A DNA stretch of 64,000 bases from an uncultured Acidobacteriota bacterium (GTDB lineage Bacteria > Acidobacteriota > Terriglobia > Terriglobales > Acidobacteriaceae). Below are positions 58,111 through 64,000 of the stretch, in pieces. The stretch covers positions 1-64,000 of the forward strand of contig CAILAZ010000069.1 of the NCBI GenBank assembly GCA_903832295.1, in the 5' to 3' direction. Made by a program: the position numbers and the translations under genes. Positions within the stretch are counted from its first letter, which is position 1. Each line of letters starts with the position of its first letter. Below the pieces are notes generated by a model, which worked only from the letters and a program-made list of their open reading frames with translations, was not told the DNA's origin and searched no databases.

Positions 58111-59463
58111 GTGACTGCGAACAACAACAGCTTCGACATCACCCGTACCTGGAGCACCGATGCACGCTGGAGCGGCATTGAGCGAACCTACACTGCAGCC
58201 GATGTGGATCGTCTGCGCGGCACCATCCTCGTTGAGCACACCCTCGCCCGCCTCGGCGCCGAGCGTCTCTGGGAGCTCATGCAATCCCGCACTCACGTTC
58301 AGGCCCTCGGAGCCATGACCGGCAACCAGGCCATCGAAATGGTTGAGGCCGGACTCGATGCCATCTACGTCAGTGGCTGGCAGGTCGCCGGTGACGCCAA
58401 CTCCGCCGGGCAGGTTTATCCCGATCAGAGCCTCTACCCCTCTGACTCCGTCCCCCAGCTCTGCAAGCGCATCAACAACGCGCTCCTGCGCGCCGACCAG
58501 ATCTGGCACCAGGAGGGCAAGAACAGCAAGCACTGGCTCGCTCCCCTCGTCGCCGACGCCGAAGCCGGATTCGGCGGAACCCTCAACGCCTTCGAACTGA
58601 TGAAGGGAATGATCGAGTCCGGAGCCGCCGCCGTCCACTTTGAGGATCAGCTCAGCTCCGCCAAAAAGTGCGGACACATGGGCGGCAAGGTTCTCGTCCC
58701 CACCTGTGAGGCCGTGCAGAAGCTCGTCGCCGCCCGCCTCGCTGCCGACGTCTGCAACGTGCCCACCATCCTCATCGCCCGCACCGATGCCAACGGTGCC
58801 AAGCTCATTACCAGTGACATCGATCCCACTGACGCGCCCTTCCTCACCGGAGAGCCGCGCACCAGCGAAGGGTTCTACCGCATCCGCAGCGGCCTTGACA
58901 CGGCCATCGCCCGCGGCCTCGCCTACGCCCCCTACGCCGACCTGATCTGGTGTGAGACCAGCGAGCCCAACATTGAGGAGGCACGCCGCTTTGCCGAGGC
59001 CATTCACGCCCGCTTCCCCGGAAAAATGCTCGCCTATAACTGCTCGCCCTCCTTCAACTGGAAGAAGAAGCTCGACGATGTCACCATCGCCAACTTCCAG
59101 AAGGAACTCGCCGCCATGAATTACAAGTTCCAGTTCATCACCCTGGCCGGCTTCCACGCCCTCAACTACGCCATCTTCGACCTCGCCCGCGCCTACAAGC
59201 AGGACGCCATGTCCGCCTACTCCGTCCTGCAGCAGAAGGAGTTCGCCGCCGAGCCCGACGGCTACCGCGCCGTCAAGCATCAGAACTTCGTCGGCACCGG
59301 ATACTTCGACGACGTTGCCCAGGTCATCGCCGGAGGCACCAGCAGCACCACCGCCCTCCACGGCTCCACCGAGCAGGAGCAGTTCCACCCCGCCGAGCCC
59401 TGCGCCCGCGTCGAGTGCGAACGCCGCATCCTTCCCACTGAAATCTCAACCAGCAGCAAGTAA
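58111..59463 (+). CDS. aceA: Isocitrate lyase
   Basis: GTG start after [68 protein letters not shown]. Confidence 0.97.
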   Translation: MTANNNSFDITRTWSTDARWSGIERTYTAADVDRLRGTILVEHTLARLGAERLWELMQSRTHVQALGAMTGNQAIEMVEAGLDAIYVSGWQVAGDANSAGQVYPDQSLYPSDSVPQLCKRINNALLRADQIWHQEGKNSKHWLAPLVADAEAGFGGTLNAFELMKGMIESGAAAVHFEDQLSSAKKCGHMGGKVLVPTCEAVQKLVAARLAADVCNVPTILIARTDANGAKLITSDIDPTDAPFLTGEPRTSEGFYRIRSGLDTAIARGLAYAPYADLIWCETSEPNIEEARRFAEAIHARFPGKMLAYNCSPSFNWKKKLDDVTIANFQKELAAMNYKFQFITLAGFHALNYAIFDLARAYKQDAMSAYSVLQQKEFAAEPDGYRAVKHQNFVGTGYFDDVAQVIAGGTSSTTALHGSTEQEQFHPAEPCARVECERRILPTEISTSSK

Positions 59464-59479
59464 CTTCCCCTGCACACCA

Positions 59480-59510
59480 ATGCCCGGCTCCAAGGCCGGG
59501 CATTTTCTTT
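59480..59510 (+). terminator. Intrinsic terminator of aceBA
   Basis: ATGCCCGGC-TCCAAG-GCCGGGCAT followed by TTTTCTTT. Confidence 0.9.
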
Positions 59511-59519
59511 GCTTTCTCG

Positions 59520-61847
59520 CTACGGCTTCTCCGGCCACTGGTGTCGCGGATACCTCCGCATCAACTCCCGCCGCACCTGCGGATACAGCCTCTCCCAGAA
59601 CCCTGCCAAGTCTGTCGTCGTCTGCACCGCCCGCTGGTTCGGAGCCAGCAGGTGCACCACCACCGGCGTGCGCTCCACCCCCACTCGCGGAGTCTCCTTC
59701 ATCCCGAAGAAATCCTGCAGCCTCGACGCAATCCACGGCGGCTTTCCAAGCTCGTAGTGAACCTTCGTCTGCCGTCCGCCCTGCAGTTTGATCCTATCCG
59801 GCGCCAGTTCATTCAGCTTCCGCCCGCCCACCCTCTGCTCCAGCAGCGGTATCAGTTCTGCTGCCGCCCGCTTCAACTCCGCAAAGCTCCGCAGCCCCGC
59901 GCACAGCTCCCTTAGAGCCTCTGCCGCATCCGGAGCCTCAAAGCCCGCAAACTCAGCCCGCGCACGGAACGCCTCCAGCGCTTCCACATCCACAAATCGC
60001 TCGACTCCAGCCTCCACTGCCTTTTGCGCCAGCAGCTCCGCCGCCGCCTCCGCCGCTGGCACCGCCTCGCGAGACTCCTGGATCACCAGCTCGTCATACA
60101 GCAGCGCGCTCACCGCGTCCACCCGCTCGCCCGTCCGGTTCCACGTCACCGTCTGCCGCTCCCGCACCCGCTCTGGAAACAGTTCGATCAGCCACTCCGG
60201 CTCAACTCGCGCCGTCATCCGGATCAGCGGCAGCGGCTTCTCTTTTCGCTCCTCGGCGTCCACCGCCACCATGAACTCATACCCCGGAGCTTCGCCCGCC
60301 ACCTCCGCCGACGCTCCCGTCGATAGCAGCACTTGGTTGCCCGCCCGCCTCCTCGCCACCCGTTCCGGAAAGCCCGCCAGCACCGAAATCAGCAGCGCGT
60401 CGTCGTCATGGCCCTTCTGCCTCCCCGGCCTCGCAATCCGCCGCAACTGCTCCACCTGCTGCTGCACGCGGTAGTCGCGGTCCGCGTCCATCGCCGCCAG
60501 CAGGTCGCTCTTCCCGCTCTGCACGCCCGCGCCCAGCAGCGCCGCCGCCGCGCAGCCATCCTCGCCCACCCCGCGCTTCATCGCCTCTTCCAGAATTCGC
60601 GAAAGCCTAGGCGGCAGCGGATACCGCGCCAGCCTCTTTGCTCCGTCCCCTGCTGCTCCAAGCCTGTCCAGCAGCGCTTCTGCCGCATTCACCGCCTCTA
60701 CCGGAGGCGCGTCCAGCCACTCCACTTCGTTCGCATCCGCAATTCCCATCGCCCGCAGTGACAGGCAAAGCTGCGACAAATCCGTCCGCAACATTTCCGG
60801 CGTCTCCTGCTCCGCCCGCCGCAGATAATCCTCTTCCGGATAAAGCCGCAGCACCCGCCCCGGCCCGCTCCTGCCCGCGCGCCCCGCCCGCTGCTTGGCC
60901 GATGCCTTGCTCACCCGCCCCACCTGCAGCGTTGGCAGCCCGCTCCAGTGCGAATAAGCTGCAAACCGTGCCAGCCCGCTGTCGATCACCGCCGTCACGC
61001 CCTCGACTGTGATCGAGCTCTCCGCCACGTTGGTCGCCAGGATCAGCTTCCGCTCCGCCGCCGGAGCCAGCGCCCGGTCCTGCTCTTTCGGCGTCAGGCT
61101 CCCATGCAGCGGAAGCATCAGTAGCCCCGCCCGCCGCGCCACTCCCTCGCACTCCCGCATTGCCCGCCGAATCTCCGCCGCGCCCGGCAGAAATACCAGC
61201 GCATCACCGCCGCCACCTTCCGCCAGCAACCGCTCCACCGCATCGCGCACCTGCGCTTCCACCGGCTCTGCCGAATACGGCAGGTGCCGAATTGCGGTCT
61301 CAAACAGCCGTCCCTCCGAGCGCACCACCGCGCAGCCGCCCAGGTATTTCCTCACCGGCTCGGCCTCCAGCGTTGCCGACATCACCACCAGCCGCAGCTC
61401 CGGCCTCACCCGCTGCAACCGCTTCAGCAGCGCCAGCGCCAGGTCGCTCTCCAGGTGCCGCTCGTGGAATTCGTCCAGCACCACCGCGTCCACGCCCTTC
61501 AGCAGAGGATCGCTCAGCAGCCTCCGCGTCAACACTCCTTCGGTCACAAAGCGCAGCCGCGTGCGCGCCCCCACCGCTTCCTCAAAGCGCACCTGGTAGC
61601 CCACCGTCCCGCCCGCCTCCTCGCCCATCTCCCACGCCACCCGCCGCGCTGCCATCCGGGCCGCAATCCGCCTCGGCTCCAGCACCACCACCTCGCCGCG
61701 CACCGCCTCCAGCAGGGCCGCCGGAACCCGCGTCGTCTTTCCTGCTCCCGGAGCAGCCTCAATCACCAGGCTGTTCTGCTCTCTCAGCCGCTCGAGAATC
61801 TCCGGCAGAAGCTCATCCACCGGCAGCGTAATTTTGCGATTCAGCAC
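59520..61847 (-). CDS. hrpB: ATP-dependent helicase HrpB
   Basis: LVIEAAPGAGKTTRVPAALLEAV, VVLDEFHERHLESDLALAL, LATNVAESSITVEGVTAVIDSGLAR, QRAGRAGRSGPGRVLRLY. Confidence 0.95.
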   Translation of the reverse strand: MLNRKITLPVDELLPEILERLREQNSLVIEAAPGAGKTTRVPAALLEAVRGEVVVLEPRRIAARMAARRVAWEMGEEAGGTVGYQVRFEEAVGARTRLRFVTEGVLTRRLLSDPLLKGVDAVVLDEFHERHLESDLALALLKRLQRVRPELRLVVMSATLEAEPVRKYLGGCAVVRSEGRLFETAIRHLPYSAEPVEAQVRDAVERLLAEGGGGDALVFLPGAAEIRRAMRECEGVARRAGLLMLPLHGSLTPKEQDRALAPAAERKLILATNVAESSITVEGVTAVIDSGLARFAAYSHWSGLPTLQVGRVSKASAKQRAGRAGRSGPGRVLRLYPEEDYLRRAEQETPEMLRTDLSQLCLSLRAMGIADANEVEWLDAPPVEAVNAAEALLDRLGAAGDGAKRLARYPLPPRLSRILEEAMKRGVGEDGCAAAALLGAGVQSGKSDLLAAMDADRDYRVQQQVEQLRRIARPGRQKGHDDDALLISVLAGFPERVARRRAGNQVLLSTGASAEVAGEAPGYEFMVAVDAEERKEKPLPLIRMTARVEPEWLIELFPERVRERQTVTWNRTGERVDAVSALLYDELVIQESREAVPAAEAAAELLAQKAVEAGVERFVDVEALEAFRARAEFAGFEAPDAAEALRELCAGLRSFAELKRAAAELIPLLEQRVGGRKLNELAPDRIKLQGGRQTKVHYELGKPPWIASRLQDFFGMKETPRVGVERTPVVVHLLAPNQRAVQTTTDLAGFWERLYPQVRRELMRRYPRHQWPEKP

Positions 61848-61945
61848 GTCTCATCGAAACACGCGCAGTACCCCGCGTCAATCAAGCGCAACTCACATTC
61901 TTGGCGGCCTCGCACGGCATCGCATAAACTTCTCAGGAAATCCAA

Positions 61946-62275
61946 ATGGAGAAGCTCATCATACGCTGGTATCACTACATTGCTTATTTCTTCGGCGGAG
62001 CATTTCTCGCCAACGCGCTCCCCCATCTCGGAAACGGCGTCTCCGGCCATCCCTTCCAGAGTCCCTTTGCAACTCCGTCCGGAGTCGGGCTTTCTTCCGC
62101 CAACGTCAACGTTCTCTGGGGACTCTTCAACCTCGCCATCGGCTATCTCCTGATCTGCCAGGTTGGCAACTTCGATCTCCGCCGCGCCCGCCACATCCTG
62201 CCCTTCGCCGCCGGCTTTGCAACCATGTCCGTCATGGCTGCTTACGCCTTCGGGCGCTTTCACGGAGGACTGTAG
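61946..62275 (+). CDS. Small hypothetical membrane protein
   Basis: 109 aa with about 3 TM helices, coding-like; MEKLIIRWYHYIAYFFGGAFLANALPHLGNGVSGHPFQSPFA. Confidence 0.65.
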   Translation: MEKLIIRWYHYIAYFFGGAFLANALPHLGNGVSGHPFQSPFATPSGVGLSSANVNVLWGLFNLAIGYLLICQVGNFDLRRARHILPFAAGFATMSVMAAYAFGRFHGGL

Positions 62276-62385
62276 TTCGCCCTTCAACCTCTCGCGGGTT
62301 TGCTTCTCCCCCGCGAACTCTTTATCCTTGAATCTCTAAATCCTTCTGCATTGCGCACTCGTAAGCGCGAGCGGAGACCTATCCT

Positions 62386-64000
62386 ATGCCTGACATAAAA
62401 GTTCAACTCCCCGACGGTAGCGTAAGAGAAGTTCCCCAGGGCACCACCGCCCTCGACATCGCGAAGTCTATTTCGCCGCGTCTGGCCGACGCTGCTCTGG
62501 CCGCCAAGCTCGCCCCTATCGGCCCCGCCGCCAATGCGGCGGATGAGGACTTCACCGTCGTCGATCTCACCCGCCCCATCGAGCAGGACTCCCGCCTTCG
62601 TCTCCTCACCGAGAAGGACCCCGAGTCGCTCCAGGTCTTCCATCACTCTTCGGCCCACCTTCTCGGCGCCGCTGTCCTCGAGCTCTTTCCTGAGACCAAG
62701 CTCGGCCACGGCCCGGCCACCGACACCGGATTCTTCTACGACTTCCTTCGCGAAACTCCCTTCGTTCCTGAAGACCTCGAGAAGATCGAAAAGAAGATGA
62801 AAGAGATTGCCGACCGCAACGAGCCCTACGCCCGCGACTTCCTTGACCGCGACGAGGGACTCGAGCGCTTCAAGGCTGATGGCGATTTCATGAAGTGTCA
62901 CTTCATCGAGCAGTTCACCAAGTCCGATGAAAAGATCTCGCTCTACAAGACCGGAAAGTTTGTCGACTTCTGCCGTGGTCCGCACATCCCGTCCACCGGA
63001 AAGATCAAGGCCTTCAAGCTCCTCAACATCGCCGGAGCCTACTGGCTCGGAAAAGAGGGCAATCCTCAGCTTCAGCGCATCTACGGCACTTCCTTCTACT
63101 CCAGGAAGGATATGGACGAGTACATGAAGCAGCTTGAAGAGGCCAAGCGCCGCGATCATCGCGCCCTCGGACAGCAGCTCGATCTCTACTCCATTCAGGA
63201 ACTCGCCGGCCCCGGCCTCATCTTCTGGCACCCCAAGGGCGGGCTCATCCGCACCATTATGGAAGACTGGCTCCGCGCCGAATATCTCAAGCGTGGTTAC
63301 TCGCTCGTCTTTACTCCCCACGTCGCCCGCCGCGCCCTCTGGCAGACCTCGGGCCACGAAGGCTTCTACGCCGAAAATATGTTTGACACCATGGAGCTCG
63401 ATGACGCCGAGTACCGTCTCAAGCCCATGAACTGCCCCTTCCACATCCTCATCTACAAGGATCAGCTCCGCTCCTACCGCGACCTGCCCGTCCGCCTCGG
63501 CGAACTCGGCACCGTCTATCGCTATGAGCGCTCCGGCGTCATGCACGGGCTCATGCGCGTCCGCGGCTTTACCCAGGACGACGCCCACATCTTCTGCACT
63601 CCTGCACAGATCGAGAGCGAAATCGAAGGCTGCATCGACTTCGCCATCAGCGTCCTCCACACCTTCGGCTTTGAAGATTTCAAGGTCGAACTCTCTGGCT
63701 GGGATCCCGACGATCGCGCTCACTACGTCGGCTCGCCCGAGCAGTGGAACCTGGCGCAGGACTCCCTCAAGGTCGTTCTTGACCGCAAGGGAATCCCCTA
63801 CCAGTTCATCCCCGGCGAAGCCGCTTTCTACGGCCCCAAGATTGACGTCAAGCTGGTGGACGCCATTGGCCGCCTCTGGCAGCTCTCCACCGTGCAGTTT
63901 GACTTCAATCTTCCCCAGCGCTTCGAGCTTGAATATGTTGGCGAAGACGGCCAGCGCCACCAACCGCTCATGGTGCACCGCGCTCTATACGGCTCAGTCG
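62386..64000 (+). CDS. thrS: Threonyl-tRNA synthetase, 3' truncated by window edge
   Basis: TGS domain VQLPDGSVREVPQGTTALDIAKSI, FHHSSAHLLGAAVLELFPETKLGHGP, GLMRVRGFTQDDAHIFCTP; open frame to window end (absent from the supplied ORF track). Confidence 0.96.
   Translation, partial: MPDIKVQLPDGSVREVPQGTTALDIAKSISPRLADAALAAKLAPIGPAANAADEDFTVVDLTRPIEQDSRLRLLTEKDPESLQVFHHSSAHLLGAAVLELFPETKLGHGPATDTGFFYDFLRETPFVPEDLEKIEKKMKEIADRNEPYARDFLDRDEGLERFKADGDFMKCHFIEQFTKSDEKISLYKTGKFVDFCRGPHIPSTGKIKAFKLLNIAGAYWLGKEGNPQLQRIYGTSFYSRKDMDEYMKQLEEAKRRDHRALGQQLDLYSIQELAGPGLIFWHPKGGLIRTIMEDWLRAEYLKRGYSLVFTPHVARRALWQTSGHEGFYAENMFDTMELDDAEYRLKPMNCPFHILIYKDQLRSYRDLPVRLGELGTVYRYERSGVMHGLMRVRGFTQDDAHIFCTPAQIESEIEGCIDFAISVLHTFGFEDFKVELSGWDPDDRAHYVGSPEQWNLAQDSLKVVLDRKGIPYQFIPGEAAFYGPKIDVKLVDAIGRLWQLSTVQFDFNLPQRFELEYVGEDGQRHQPLMVHRALYGSV

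Noticed and set aside
58102-59388. 428-aa minus-strand ORF opposite aceA
   Set aside because: Antisense shadow of isocitrate lyase; low-complexity [16 protein letters not shown]-type composition
62276-62385. Possible T-box or other aminoacyl-tRNA-responsive leader upstream of thrS
   Set aside because: The 110-nt gap shows no T-box core sequence or clear terminator/antiterminator pair
62284-63978. 564-aa minus-strand ORF at the right edge
   Set aside because: Antisense shadow of thrS; the real + frame runs off the window and so is missing from the ORF track
1-64000. CRISPR arrays, tRNA/rRNA genes, prophage or toxin-antitoxin modules
   Set aside because: Looked for regularly spaced direct repeats, tRNA T-loop motifs and phage/TA families by eye; found none convincing, though small RNAs could be missed without Infernal/tRNAscan

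Overview
This is a GC-rich chromosomal window with gene content typical of Acidobacteria; the taxonomic guess is inference from gene content and repeat style. It carries about 58 protein-coding genes, mostly housekeeping or metabolic: gltX, acyl-CoA carboxylase beta, RNase HI, yqeY, rsmD, lptD, ispD/ispF, clpB/hsp20, HU, folK, aceB/aceA, hrpB, and thrS running off the right edge. I found no rRNA, tRNA, CRISPR array, transposase or prophage. The regions most worth a second look are: (i) 50.6-54.6 kb, a tandem Tp34-like exported protein followed, across a single in-frame TGA, by a protein with a PD-(D/E)XK/QxxxY nuclease signature, which converges with 3 nt spacing on a truncated UvrC-like protein that keeps the Cys cluster and UVR motif but appears to have lost the GIY-YIG catalytic residues; (ii) 48.8 kb, a HAIR-like (HspR) inverted repeat in front of hsp20-clpB; (iii) 13.5-20.6 kb, a compact MoxR/DUF58/DUF4350/DUF4129/RDD/SpoIIM-like cluster whose divergent genes nearly share a start site; (iv) 2.4-5.7 kb, a 'split DsbD' thiol-redox cluster interrupted by a DUF1566-like gene flanked by dispersed intergenic repeats; (v) an orphan intrinsic terminator at 40.2 kb with no ORF upstream. 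All calls come from reading the sequence and supplied ORFs; no database searches were run.
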